A stretch of 64,000 nucleotides of DNA from JAGWJU01 sp035533295 (lineage in GTDB: Bacteria > Elusimicrobiota > Elusimicrobia > UBA1565 > UBA9628): NCBI GenBank assembly GCA_035533295.1, contig DATLUA010000014.1, positions 32,284 through 96,283 of the forward strand. The letters run 5' to 3'. The notes under the pieces were generated by a model. It ran no database searches and had not been told where the DNA came from. It worked only from the letters and a program-made list of their open reading frames with translations. The number at the start of each line of letters is the position of its first letter. Positions within the stretch are counted from its first letter, which is position 1. This document shows, one piece after another, positions 34,429 to 43,566 of the stretch. The translations under genes and the position numbers were made by a program.

Positions 34429-35095
34429 AAACGCCCGCGTCCGAGGCCGAGGCGATGAGTTCTTGGCCTTCTGCGACTCTCCCGGAAGCGACCATGGCAA
34501 GTCCGCGTTGCATGTCCAACTCGGGAGAGGAAGCTCCGAGCGCGGCGGCTTTGGTCCCAAGAGCCATGACCTCTCCGAAGCGTTCCGAATGGAATAGGCT
34601 CTGGGCGAGTTCGCTCCAGACGTGTTTTTTCTCGGGGGATAGGTCCCTCGCCCGCATTAAGCTGCGGACCGCGCGCTCGAAATCGCCGTTTCGATCATAG
34701 ACGCGGCCCAACTCGTAGCAAAAATCGGATTCTGCCGGGAAAGAGGACGCTCCTCGCTCCAGAACGGCCGCGGCTTCCGCGTTTTGCTCCTGATAGCGGA
34801 GGATGCGGCCCGCCGAAATAAGCGTTTGGGCGCCCGCGGGCCGCAGCGACAGGATGCGACGGACTATCGCGCGGGATCGGGAGTAATCGCCCATTTCCCA
34901 GAGAGACTCCGCCAAGGAACGGGCGCTTTCCAACGCCCGGAAATCAGCTTCTCCGAAAAGCTCTCGGGCGCGCGTCAGCAGATTGTTGAAGCTGTTTGCC
35001 GCTTCGCGCAGGCGTCCGAGCCCGGCGGCCGCGCGCGCGCGCGCCAAGTCTTCATCCCAGGCCTTTTGCGTCAAAGCGTCATGCTGTTCGTTCAT
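34193..35095 (-). CDS. TPR protein, N-terminal part of a frameshifted gene
   Basis: The open frame has 300 residues, but only the first 225 or so look genuine. They form TPR units such as FNNLLTRARELFGEADF, LISAGRILRYQEQNAEAAAVLERG, CYELGRVYDRNGDFERAVRSLMRARDL and ELAQSLFHSERFGEVMALG. After DAGVYESG the translation turns arginine-rich (PLSRRRALIGRRDSP), typical of an out-of-frame reading of GC-rich DNA. The true sequence continues in the neighbouring frame at GYRTFASRFRDAG. This is either a sequencing error or a real one-base insertion. The start lies 7 nt from the stop of the B12-type rSAM gene. Confidence 0.6.
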   Translation of the reverse strand: MNEQHDALTQKAWDEDLARARAAAGLGRLREAANSFNNLLTRARELFGEADFRALESARSLAESLWEMGDYSRSRAIVRRILSLRPAGAQTLISAGRILRYQEQNAEAAAVLERGASSFPAESDFCYELGRVYDRNGDFERAVRSLMRARDLSPEKKHVWSELAQSLFHSERFGEVMALGTKAAALGASSPELDMQRGLAMVASGRVAEGQELIASASDAGVYESGLSNLRQPLSRRRALIGRRDSPQRSLERSPLRRRRAAERFRGRPANLRFHGSKKMGSGRNRRPDRLGEHDEPRTL

Positions 35096-35102
35096 GTGAA
35101 AA

Positions 35103-36434
35103 TTACTCCACTTTGGCGCCGACTCGGATGCCCCAGCTTTTTATGAGCTGGTGCGCCTTGGCCGCCCGGGCCTTGCCTTCCGGGTGCTCATAGCGGGAGA
35201 GTTCTTCCCAATCGTCGGTGCCGAGATTGTGCTGGAGTGGATGCTTCTGCGCTGGAGATTTAGGGATGACCCGGAATATGTGGATATAGGGTATTTCGCC
35301 GATGTACCGGGCGTTTTTCTCGATGAATCGCAGCGTGTCGTCGAAGTCCTCTTCGGTTTCGCCCGGGAAGCCCACGATCACGTTGATGGAGGTGCTTATG
35401 TCCGCGTCGTGAGTGTCGCGCAGGGCGATTGAAGCCTCCTCCATCGTAAAGTAAGCCTTGCCGAAGGCTTTTTTCATCCGCGCCGATCCGGTCTCGATGC
35501 CGTAGCCGATGGCCCGGCACCCGGCCCGGCGCATTTTTTTGAGAAGTTCGAAGCTCGGCCGGGGGCGCAGGCTGGCCCAGAGAGAGAAGGGAATTTGCCT
35601 GCCGTCGGCGATGATGAGGTCGCTGAGCCGCGCCCACATCGCGATGTCCATGATGCCGTTGGCGTCGCCGATGCCGAAACTGCGGATGCGCGGCATCCGT
35701 TCCATGTGATGGCGCATCTCCGCGTAGAGGTTTTCGGCTGAACGGATGCGGGCTTTCTTCATGTGCCAGAAGACGTTGCAGTACCGGCAGCGCCACATGC
35801 AGCCGCGGCTGGTGGCCAGGGGAAGCTCCTCCTCGATGCCGGAGTAATCGGAATAATCCGGGAAGGGCAATTCGTTGATGTCCTCGATTTCCGGACGCCA
35901 GCCGCCATCCACGGTGATGCCGTCCGATTTGACGATGGCGCCCGGCAGGGGCTTTATGGCGCCGGTTTTGCGGACGGCCTCCGCCATCTCCAGGAGAGTC
36001 AACTCGCCCTCGCCGCGGACCACCGCGTCCACGTTAGGATTCTGGATGTATTGCTCCCCCATGAGGCTGCAATCGAATCCGCCGAAGACGATGGGCTTGC
36101 GCGGCGCCCGCTTTTTCACCTTTTCGGCGAGAAGAAAGCTCGCCATCTTGGTCGTTCCCCAGACCGAAAAACCAAGGATGTCTGGATCATGGGCGAGGAT
36201 TCTATCAACCCAGGCGTCTACGTCCGTCCTATACTGTTGGTAAAAATCTTCCGGTTTGGCGTGGTATTGCCAGTAGGCGGAAACATCCGAGTTGGGAACT
36301 TCAACGTCATAATTCAGGTTCCAGGTGGCGGCTTCGACGTTCCCTTTAGACTGGAGAAAGGATTTGAGATAGGCGGGCCCTATCCAATGAAATCCCCGGT
36401 TGAGGACCGGCGCCGTGACGATTAGGACGCGCAT
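35103..36434 (-). CDS. B12-binding radical SAM protein L
   Basis: The protein has 443 residues. The cobalamin-type domain has MRVLIVTAPVLNRGFHW, LGFSVWGTTKM, VFGGFDCSLM and VRGEGELTLLEM. The rSAM core has C212, C216 and C219 (RGCMWRCRYC), and the late barrel motif is VGFPGETEEDFDDTL. It lacks the WES block and TPR tail of the plus-strand B12 proteins, so it is a separate subgroup. It sits between an SGNH/TPR gene and a TPR gene on the same strand with gaps of 49 and 7 nt. Substrate unknown. Confidence 0.88.
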   Translation of the reverse strand: MRVLIVTAPVLNRGFHWIGPAYLKSFLQSKGNVEAATWNLNYDVEVPNSDVSAYWQYHAKPEDFYQQYRTDVDAWVDRILAHDPDILGFSVWGTTKMASFLLAEKVKKRAPRKPIVFGGFDCSLMGEQYIQNPNVDAVVRGEGELTLLEMAEAVRKTGAIKPLPGAIVKSDGITVDGGWRPEIEDINELPFPDYSDYSGIEEELPLATSRGCMWRCRYCNVFWHMKKARIRSAENLYAEMRHHMERMPRIRSFGIGDANGIMDIAMWARLSDLIIADGRQIPFSLWASLRPRPSFELLKKMRRAGCRAIGYGIETGSARMKKAFGKAYFTMEEASIALRDTHDADISTSINVIVGFPGETEEDFDDTLRFIEKNARYIGEIPYIHIFRVIPKSPAQKHPLQHNLGTDDWEELSRYEHPEGKARAAKAHQLIKSWGIRVGAKVE

Positions 36435-36483
36435 AGGATTCTCCCGCGCCGCAATTCTTTCATGCCCTGGTGCGCCTGGCGCG

Positions 36484-38145
36484 TCAGCGCGGGTGACGCG
36501 ATAGTTTAGCCCTTGGCGCGCCGGCGCGCAAGGCGGAGTAGGGAATCCCCGCGAGCCTGCGCATGAAAAAAACGGCGCGCGGGTCGCCCGGATTGGCCGT
36601 CAGAGCTTGGCGGAAATCTTTCAGGGCGTCGGCGCGGCGGTTCTCTTGGATGTCGAAGAAGCCGGACTGGATATGAGGATCCGCCCATCCGGGGAAAATT
36701 AACCGAGCTTTTTTATTCGCGGCCCGGGCTTCGCCATGCCTGCCCGTGCGCCAGAGCGCCTCGGCCAAGCCGAGGAAAGCCGCCGATCGTTTTTTAGGAT
36801 CAGGAAAAGCGCGGACGAAAATCGAATCGGCCTGCGCTCTTAGCTGCGGCAGATGGCGTTCCGCGAAATAGGAAAAACTCCGCCAGCCGGATGGAGCGGG
36901 TTGGGGAAGCATGTGAAAGACGTTGGCGATTTCCGAATATCTCAGCGGCGGGGAAAGCGGCGCGGAGCGGTAGGTCTTCGGTGTCAAGCCGCTCCAGCCG
37001 CGATCCATCAATTGCAAGGCGCAGAAATGAGCAAGCTCTTGGAAATTTCGGTATTTGACATGCTGGGTGTCATGGAAGTTTTTCCAGCCGGGAATGCCGT
37101 GCGGAGCTTGGTTCTCGATAATTTGCTCGGCGTCCACGAGCATCGCGCCGTCCCGGACGGCCGCCCGGCGGATGAGGCTGTTGACCGCCGTTGAGGCGCG
37201 CAGGCGCGCTGGATCAACATCTCGCGCTAAGATTAATTGTGCGTACGCTTTTTGCCAGGTGCCTTCCCGGTAAAACCAGGTTCCAAGGGTAAAATGCCAA
37301 AGGGCGGAAGGATGCGTATCTAGAGCCAGGGTCAGTAGAGTGATGGCTTCTTTCCTGTGTCCGGAATCATATTCGTAGCGAGCTTCCAAGTAAACCGGAG
37401 CAAAATCATCCCCCGCATTCGGTTGGGGTTCCACCCAAAGATTGGATGGAACCGTCGCCAGTATCAGGGGCAGGCCGCGGGACTGGGTTTCCTCGGCCAT
37501 CGTGTCGATAAAGCTTTCCAGAGCGCGCCAGCGCTTGGCGTCTTCGTAGTCTTGCTTCGGATCGAAGACGTTTAGATAGGATATGAGAGCGCTCTTGCGC
37601 GTCCATAAAATTAAACGCAGAAGCAAAGGAGACGCATCGGGATGGGAATAGTAGAGATTGTGGCCAAAGAGGAAGATCACGGCGTCCGGGGAATATTTCA
37701 TGCATTCGTCAAAGCGCCGCTCGACAAGGTCGAGATCGGCGCCGCCGATGGCGCAGTTGAGAACTTGGTAATTGCCCGGAGAGGGACCGACTTTTATTTC
37801 TTGCCGGAGCGCATCGCCCAAATCGTCCGCGCTGGATTCCCCGGCGATAAGGATGCGCCGTACGTCCGGGGGCTTGTCAAGCGGCATTATTTGGCGTTTT
37901 TCCAGCTTCCAGATAGTGTCGTTTTGAACGAGGGAGGGGCGTCCGCCGATGGTTTTAATTTTAAAAAGCGGTTTGGTGCTTTCCCTGAGATATGTCAGGT
38001 AGTCCGCCGTAAGCGGCTGACGCTGTCTGCCGGGTCCGTAACAGCGCGCGATCCACTCGGCCTCGCACAGCAGGCCTATGGTCAATGCGGCGGCGATGAG
38101 CGAAAGGGATATCTTAAGGGCGTGGCGCTGGAATCGGCTAGGCAC
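36484..38145 (-). CDS. Membrane-anchored SGNH-fold protein with TPR tail (paralogue of 30481)
   Basis: The protein has 553 residues. A membrane helix lies at about 9-27. Block I is IAGESSADDLG with S104. Block II is LNCAIGGADLDL, block III FLFGHNLYYSH, and FHDTQHVKYRNF carries the D-x-x-H pair. PHGIPGW just before it matches PHGISGW in the 30481 protein, and a TPR-like tail begins near residue 430. The two proteins align along their whole length, marking a duplication whose copies now lie on opposite strands. Both keep the putative Ser/Asp/His set. It starts 5 nt after the Sel1-rSAM gene. Probable extracytoplasmic acyl-ester chemistry is inference. Confidence 0.75.
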   Translation of the reverse strand: MPSRFQRHALKISLSLIAAALTIGLLCEAEWIARCYGPGRQRQPLTADYLTYLRESTKPLFKIKTIGGRPSLVQNDTIWKLEKRQIMPLDKPPDVRRILIAGESSADDLGDALRQEIKVGPSPGNYQVLNCAIGGADLDLVERRFDECMKYSPDAVIFLFGHNLYYSHPDASPLLLRLILWTRKSALISYLNVFDPKQDYEDAKRWRALESFIDTMAEETQSRGLPLILATVPSNLWVEPQPNAGDDFAPVYLEARYEYDSGHRKEAITLLTLALDTHPSALWHFTLGTWFYREGTWQKAYAQLILARDVDPARLRASTAVNSLIRRAAVRDGAMLVDAEQIIENQAPHGIPGWKNFHDTQHVKYRNFQELAHFCALQLMDRGWSGLTPKTYRSAPLSPPLRYSEIANVFHMLPQPAPSGWRSFSYFAERHLPQLRAQADSIFVRAFPDPKKRSAAFLGLAEALWRTGRHGEARAANKKARLIFPGWADPHIQSGFFDIQENRRADALKDFRQALTANPGDPRAVFFMRRLAGIPYSALRAGAPRAKLSRHPR

Positions 38146-38150
38146 GAGCG

Positions 38151-40088
38151 CTAATCCGCTAATTCCCGAAGCTCGGGAAAGACGTCGGCGAAGCGTTCGC
38201 CGCGCAGGGCGTCAAGCTTCGCCGTGATTTCCTGAAACCGGAGGCGCTCCTCGGGAAGATCGCGAGCCATCATGAACTCCACGGCTCCATTAATGTAATC
38301 AACAGCCGCGCTCGCTTCGTGCCCGAAAGGAGCCAGAACCGTCTCAATGTGGCGGGCGTATTTCTCCCGGACGCGCTCCTTCAGGCTCGGGGGCAGTATC
38401 TGCAGTTGGTAGTGCTCGGGAGTCATGACCAAGTTGATGACCATGTTTTTAGCGAGGACGTAGCCTTTTTCCAGCCAGTCTTTTTGAAGATCCGGCAGGC
38501 AGAGCGAGTTAAGCGCGCTCAAGGTCGAGATCAAGTTGAGCTGGGCGCGTGGGCAGACGCGCGCCATGTGCTCGCGGTTGGCCAGGATGTCCTCCCATTT
38601 CTGCCCTTTGCGGATGTATTCTCCCCGCCGGCCCATGGCGTCGATGGAGGCGCCGACATGCACGGTTTCGAATTTGTCCCAGAGGGCGAAGATGTCGTGA
38701 TCCTGGAAATGGGTCATGGAGAAATTGGTGCTGTAGAGAAGCCGCACGTGAAAGAGCTTGCGCTTGACGAGGAAATCCAGAATTCGGAAATGCTCCTCCA
38801 TCAATAGGGGCTCGCCGCCGGCGAAGTAAATTTCCTCCAAGTCCGGCAGCAGCTTTTCGATTTGCGTCCAGAGCGCGTCCGACTCACCGGGCCGCAAGAG
38901 GGCCATCGTCTCGCTTTGTTTCCCCGTGAGCGCCGCGTAATCAGCGTGCCAGGAACTGCTGAAGATCGGGCCGCACATGCGGCAGCGGAAGTTGCAGACG
39001 TTGGAGAAGCGAAAATCCAGGTAGAAAAGCTTAAACGGCTCGACCGTGCCGTCGGGCTTCGTGTGTTCGGCGAGGCCGTATCGGTGAGGGAAATTCTTGT
39101 TCATCCGTTGCCTCTGGCTGGGCGATCCGTGGGACTCGGCCTCGTAGCACCGCGAGCAGGCCGAGCTTCGTTCGCCGCGAAGCATGTTGAGCCGCAGCTG
39201 CCTCTCGCTTTCCGAGTTCCAAAGCTCCGGGAGGGAGTCTTTCTTGAGATTGCCCAGAGGCGGCGCCTTCCACGTCGCGCAGCACGGGTAGACGTTCCCG
39301 TCCGGCCACGCGCTCAAGTGCATCCAGGGCAGGATGCAAAAGACCTTCGAATCCCTGAGGCGTTGGGCGGCCCGCTGCGTCCAGCGGGGGGACTGCTTGT
39401 CCATTTCATCCGGAGCGGGGGCGGAGCGGGCGCCGGATTTGAGCAGGGCGTACTGATACCATAGCTTGGCTTCATGCAGAGCGGATGCAGCGTCGACGGG
39501 ATGGTTCTTGAACGCCTCATTGCCATCGGAAAAAAGACGGTCCATGGCTTGGATATTCATGCGCTCTGAGGCCTTTAGGTACCAGAAGCGGGCCTTTTCA
39601 ATGTCTTTCTCGACTCCTTTCCCATCGAGATATAAATCTCCGAGGATGCCTTGGGTTTTGGCGTGCCCAAGGCGCGCCGCCCGGCCGTACCAGCGTGCGG
39701 CGCGCGCATCGTCGATAGGGACGGCGATGCCGTAGCGGCAGTGATTGCCGAACAGCGCGAACGTTTCGGCGTAATAAGCCAGGCGTTCCTTCCGATCCGC
39801 GGGCGCGCAGCGGCGGTACCATTTGAACGCTGTTGAAAAGCTTTGCTCGACGCCGTTGCCGTTGCGATAAAGATCGCCCAGGGCCTTTTGGGCGTCCGGA
39901 AAGTTCAGCCTGGCGGCGCGCTCATACCAGCGCCTAGCTTCCTGCGCATCGGCCGGAACGGACTCCCCGGACAAATAAAGGCGCCCAAGGATGACGCAAG
40001 CTCTCGGATCGTCGGCTTTCGCGGCGCGGCTGATTTCCTCGATGGCGGCCTGCTTTAGCGCGTCGCCGCTTTCTTGAGGCTGGGTCAT
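38151..40088 (-). CDS. Sel1-repeat/radical SAM (twitch/SPASM-type) fusion protein
   Basis: The protein has 645 residues from the ATG at 40088; the frame runs back to 40157 but that would overlap the preceding gene by 68 nt. Residues 1-220 are Sel1-type repeats (ACVILGRLYLSGESVPADAQEARRWYERAA and GILGDLYLDGKGVEKDIEKARFWY). A cysteine-containing segment comes before the rSAM core (FCILPWMHLSAWPDGNVYPCC and CSRCYEAE). The rSAM cluster follows at C365, C369 and C372 (NVCNFRCRMCGP), with FAGGEPL. Having the auxiliary-cluster-like cysteines N-terminal to the barrel is characteristic of twitch-type rSAM proteins. The Sel1 part likely docks a partner. Confidence 0.85.
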   Translation of the reverse strand: MTQPQESGDALKQAAIEEISRAAKADDPRACVILGRLYLSGESVPADAQEARRWYERAARLNFPDAQKALGDLYRNGNGVEQSFSTAFKWYRRCAPADRKERLAYYAETFALFGNHCRYGIAVPIDDARAARWYGRAARLGHAKTQGILGDLYLDGKGVEKDIEKARFWYLKASERMNIQAMDRLFSDGNEAFKNHPVDAASALHEAKLWYQYALLKSGARSAPAPDEMDKQSPRWTQRAAQRLRDSKVFCILPWMHLSAWPDGNVYPCCATWKAPPLGNLKKDSLPELWNSESERQLRLNMLRGERSSACSRCYEAESHGSPSQRQRMNKNFPHRYGLAEHTKPDGTVEPFKLFYLDFRFSNVCNFRCRMCGPIFSSSWHADYAALTGKQSETMALLRPGESDALWTQIEKLLPDLEEIYFAGGEPLLMEEHFRILDFLVKRKLFHVRLLYSTNFSMTHFQDHDIFALWDKFETVHVGASIDAMGRRGEYIRKGQKWEDILANREHMARVCPRAQLNLISTLSALNSLCLPDLQKDWLEKGYVLAKNMVINLVMTPEHYQLQILPPSLKERVREKYARHIETVLAPFGHEASAAVDYINGAVEFMMARDLPEERLRFQEITAKLDALRGERFADVFPELRELAD

Positions 40089-40089
40089 C

Positions 40090-41037
40090 TCATTCGGGCG
40101 CGCACGAGGTCCAAGGCGAGGCGTACTTTCCGATGTTGTTGAGTATATAGCGGACATGTTTGGCTCCGGCGGAATTCCCAGCCCTACTGTAATCCGAAAG
40201 AGCCTTGTGCCAAAAAGCCTCCGCCTTGGCCGTGTCGCCGCAGGCCGCCTCCGCCGCGCCCATTTTCAGCAGGATGTCCATCGCGTGCGTGGATTGCGGA
40301 TTGCAGGCGAGGAGCGTCAAGTCTCCCCGGCCTGCTTGGCGCGCCGTGGACCAGTCGTCCATGCCTTCCCATATATCAAGGGCCATCGCGGCCGCCGCGA
40401 TGGCGTCCGAGCAGTCCGACGGCGTCGCGAATTCGCGTCGATTTTTTTTAAGCGACGCCTGGAGCGCGGAGAGTCGGGTGCTGGCCTCTTTCGGCCGCCC
40501 CGCGGCGACGGCGTGCTGCGCTTGGCCAAGGCGTAGAATCGCCTTTTCTAATGCGGTGCAGCCAGGGGAGGATGAGCACCGTTGGCGAGCGTCGGTCAGG
40601 GCGTGCTCTGCCTCGGATTTTTGCCCCAGGGCATCCAGAATTTCGGCCCGATGAATGATGATCCAGGCCCACATCGGGGAGAATGAGCCGCAGTCCTGGG
40701 CCGCCTGCTCCAGCAAACCCGCCGCCTTCTTTTGTTCGCCGGAAGCGGCGTAAACTTGGGCCAGGCGCTGGAGGGAGTCGGCGTAGTCGCTTCCGGACTG
40801 GCGGCCTTCTTCGCGGTAAAGGCGCAGGGCGGTCTTGAACTCTTGTTCGGCTTGCGGGAGTTCGCCGGCTCCCAGCGCGATTTCGCCGGCGCGCTGGTGG
40901 GCCAGGGGGTCGCCTGCGGTGCTGGGCGAAAAAGGGAAGAGATGGAAAAAGCGCAGGGTTAACGCTAGAAGCGCGGCCAGGATGGCGAAGGAAATTATCG
41001 AGCGGGGAAAGCGCCTCATTAACGGCAATTTTCTCAT
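40090..41037 (-). CDS. Membrane-anchored TPR protein
   Basis: The protein has 315 residues. After MRKLPLMRRFPR comes a single membrane helix (about 13-30), then a predicted extracytoplasmic TPR region with AHQRAGEIALGAGELPQAEQEFKTAL, SLQRLAQVYAASGEQKKAAGLLEQAA and HRAEILDALGQKSEAEHAL. An internal ATG (residue 7) is an alternative start. It ends 1 nt before the Sel1-rSAM start, so the pair is surely cotranscribed. It is likely a scaffold for an envelope complex. No enzyme motif is seen. Confidence 0.75.
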   Translation of the reverse strand: MRKLPLMRRFPRSIISFAILAALLALTLRFFHLFPFSPSTAGDPLAHQRAGEIALGAGELPQAEQEFKTALRLYREEGRQSGSDYADSLQRLAQVYAASGEQKKAAGLLEQAAQDCGSFSPMWAWIIIHRAEILDALGQKSEAEHALTDARQRCSSSPGCTALEKAILRLGQAQHAVAAGRPKEASTRLSALQASLKKNRREFATPSDCSDAIAAAAMALDIWEGMDDWSTARQAGRGDLTLLACNPQSTHAMDILLKMGAAEAACGDTAKAEAFWHKALSDYSRAGNSAGAKHVRYILNNIGKYASPWTSCAPE

Positions 41038-41065
41038 ATATGGGATGGCGGTTTCAAACTAGATT

Positions 41066-42676
41066 TTAAGAGGCTTCGGAACGCGCTTCTTTTTGCAGAA
41101 AAGGCCAATAAGCGCGAAAAAACGCTTCCGGAGGCTCGGCGTTGACCTCCGCTTCCGGGCGCGAGAGCCACTCCGATTCCAGCCGCTTGATCCACGGTTC
41201 TGAGCCGGGAAATCGAACGCGGTAGCGTTCGAGAAGCGCGTCCGCGTCTTGGGCATCCAGGGGAGAGCCTTCGGCAAGATAAAGGCGCGGGCCTAGAACA
41301 CGGCTTAAAAGGAAGAAAATTCTGTAGGCATTGTGCCCGGTCTCGGGGTCGAGAGCCAGCGCCCGGGTGGAAAGGTTGAGCGCCGCAGCCGTTTGACGGG
41401 CCAGCGTGGTCATTTCCGCGTGATCGGGCGCGAAAAGCCTGCGCGCGTCCACGTTCCACTGCAGACGGTAATACTGATTCCAAATCGGGTGTCTGCGGCT
41501 GTGCTTTAGAAGCCAAATCCGGCCGGGAGTTCCCGGCGGCCCGAGGCCGTGCGCTAGAAACGGAGAGTCCAGAAAGGGGCTGTAAAGGAGGCCTTGCAGA
41601 ATATTGTAGGTGAACGCCCATCCGGGGGCCGAGAAGGCGTTCTCGCGCAGATGCCACCGATCCATGCGGGCGGCCAGGATTTTGAATTTCTGCTGGGATG
41701 GGGGCCGATCTAGAACGATAAACCAGCGAAACAGATTGTCCATGAAAAGGCCGCAGCCGCCGGGAATATCCAGGGCGGCGAGCGTTCGTGCGCGGCGGCT
41801 CCAGAGGGCAAAATTCGGATCGGGAGATCCGACCAGGTCGTACCATTCGCCCGCATTGGGTGATTGTAACGGAAGCCGTCGCCCAATCGAATCGGAGAAA
41901 TGCCGGACGCAGGTCTCGTCCGCGAAGATCATGGCCGCGAGCAGAAGTTCGAACGCCTCGTTTCTGCCGATTTTTTCGGGTCGTTCCAGAGTTCTAGCCG
42001 TTTTAGCGGAGACATGGGAGCCGATAACGGCCAGGTATTCTCTCCGAGTCGGAATGTTTTGGGCGCGTTCCATTGCCGCTTGGCCGTGGCGGAAAACATC
42101 AATGAAGAATTTGGATGCCTTGAACCCGAATTCGGGAGGCTCTTTTTTTTCGGCGGCTCCGAAATAAGTTTGAGCCAGGGATAAATAGGCGGCGAGAGAT
42201 TCTTGAAGATGAAAAAGCCCGAGGCCGGATTTCGCGGCGGCGGACTCTTTGATTTTCGCTGGGCGGCCGCTGGCAATTTTCCACCCCGGCATTTCATGCG
42301 CCCTCCATCCTCCCGCGTGGGTGTAGCCGTCAAGCTCGCGCGGCTCCGCAATCTGAAGTTCGCCGAAAAAAGGGAAAATACGCTTGAAGCCGAGGTAAAG
42401 CCTCCAAAGCTTCAGGACGGCTTCGGCGCCGTCATCGTCCACGGCGGCGAGCAAGTCGATATCGCTGATCCCAGGGAGCCACTCCCGGCCGGCCATCCCG
42501 CGGCGAAGGTAAAGGGCGCCCCGTCCTTTGAAATTCAAGCGGAAAGCCACAGAAAACAGCCCAAGAGCGCCACGATAGACGGCCCGATACAAGCCCAGGG
42601 AAACCGGCCGGTTCCGGGCCCGGATGGCCGCGGCTCGGATGGTCGCAATGAAGCGGCTTCGAAAATTCTCAGGCAT
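41066..42676 (-). CDS. Nucleotidyltransferase-fold protein
   Basis: The protein has 536 residues. PGISDIDLLAAVDDDG (D72, D74) is the G-x-S-D-x-D-L signature of the DNA polymerase beta-type nucleotidyltransferase superfamily, preceded by the basic helix RLNFKGRGALYLRRGMAGREW. The remaining 430 residues are helical and rich in Trp, Arg and Leu, with no domain I recognise. Such proteins transfer nucleotidyl groups to antibiotics, proteins or RNA, or are inactive toxins or antitoxins. The substrate cannot be told. It heads the minus-strand run and diverges from a GT2 gene across 65 nt that contains AT-rich TATACT-like sequences. Confidence 0.65.
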   Translation of the reverse strand: MPENFRSRFIATIRAAAIRARNRPVSLGLYRAVYRGALGLFSVAFRLNFKGRGALYLRRGMAGREWLPGISDIDLLAAVDDDGAEAVLKLWRLYLGFKRIFPFFGELQIAEPRELDGYTHAGGWRAHEMPGWKIASGRPAKIKESAAAKSGLGLFHLQESLAAYLSLAQTYFGAAEKKEPPEFGFKASKFFIDVFRHGQAAMERAQNIPTRREYLAVIGSHVSAKTARTLERPEKIGRNEAFELLLAAMIFADETCVRHFSDSIGRRLPLQSPNAGEWYDLVGSPDPNFALWSRRARTLAALDIPGGCGLFMDNLFRWFIVLDRPPSQQKFKILAARMDRWHLRENAFSAPGWAFTYNILQGLLYSPFLDSPFLAHGLGPPGTPGRIWLLKHSRRHPIWNQYYRLQWNVDARRLFAPDHAEMTTLARQTAAALNLSTRALALDPETGHNAYRIFFLLSRVLGPRLYLAEGSPLDAQDADALLERYRVRFPGSEPWIKRLESEWLSRPEAEVNAEPPEAFFRAYWPFLQKEARSEAS

Positions 42677-42741
42677 TTGAAGACGGCGTAAAATAGTATA
42701 CTTATCTCTCTAGAAAATAAAGCGGAAGCCAAAAACTAAAG

Positions 42742-43557
42742 ATGAAAACCGCGCCCATCGCAAGCTTGGTCATTCTTTGCCATAACGACGGGGACTATTT
42801 GAAAGAGTGCCTGCAAAACGTCTCCAGGCATGCTAAAGTTCCCTACGAAGTCATTATCGTGGACAACGCCAGCGCCGGCGCTTCCGCCAAGTATGTGAAA
42901 AGCCTCGTCCGCCGGACCGCCTTCACGGTCATCCGCAACAAGGAAAACCTCTATTTCGCGGCAGGCAACAACCAGGGCATCGAAGCGGCGCGGGGCAAGT
43001 ACGTCGTGCTTTTAAACGCCGACGCCGTTGTCGGCCCGGGTTGGCTTGAACTTATGATCCGTTGCGCCGAGCGTGACAAAAAAATCGGCTTGGTCGCTCC
43101 GCGCACCAACGGCGCGACCAGCGTGCAGCTGGTCGAGAATCCGGGCTACGGCTCCGTCGCGGAATTCCCCGCTTTCGCCCGGCAGTGGGCCCGGCGCCAT
43201 CGGGGCAAAAGCTTCGCGGCCCATCGGCTTATCGCGTTTTGTCTGCTCATCAAGCGGGAAATTATCGAAACGGTCGGTCTTTTGGACGAGCGTTTCGGCC
43301 CCGGCGGCTATGAGGATTACGACTACTGCCTGCGGGTCCAGCAGGCAGGTTACAAGACGGTCGTGGCCCAAGATGTATTCGTCCACCACTACGGCGGCAA
43401 GGGCTACTCGAACATGGACTACGATCATCACCGCCGCCTTAATCGGGAGCTTCTGGCCCGCAAATGGTCGCGCCATGCCTTCCACGTTCTTGACGACATG
43501 GACGGCGTGCGCATGGCCCTGACGCGCGAGGCCGCTGACGCTCCGTCGGGAGCTTAA
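42742..43557 (+). CDS. GT2 family glycosyltransferase
   Basis: The protein has 271 residues. It has the GT-A fold with SLVILCHNDGDYLKECL, EVIIVDNASAG, and LLNADAVVGPGWLELM (the DxD-equivalent N92-A-D94). The acceptor-side block is LLDERFGPGGYEDYDYCLRVQQAGYK followed by VFVHHYGG. This is the rhamnosyltransferase-like/WcaA-type GT2 pattern that inverts configuration using a nucleotide sugar. It is soluble, with no membrane segment. It heads a three-gene plus-strand set with an rSAM/SPASM gene and a second GT2. The specific sugar cannot be deduced. Confidence 0.9.
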   Translation: MKTAPIASLVILCHNDGDYLKECLQNVSRHAKVPYEVIIVDNASAGASAKYVKSLVRRTAFTVIRNKENLYFAAGNNQGIEAARGKYVVLLNADAVVGPGWLELMIRCAERDKKIGLVAPRTNGATSVQLVENPGYGSVAEFPAFARQWARRHRGKSFAAHRLIAFCLLIKREIIETVGLLDERFGPGGYEDYDYCLRVQQAGYKTVVAQDVFVHHYGGKGYSNMDYDHHRRLNRELLARKWSRHAFHVLDDMDGVRMALTREAADAPSGA

Positions 43558-43566
43558 GCGTCGGGC

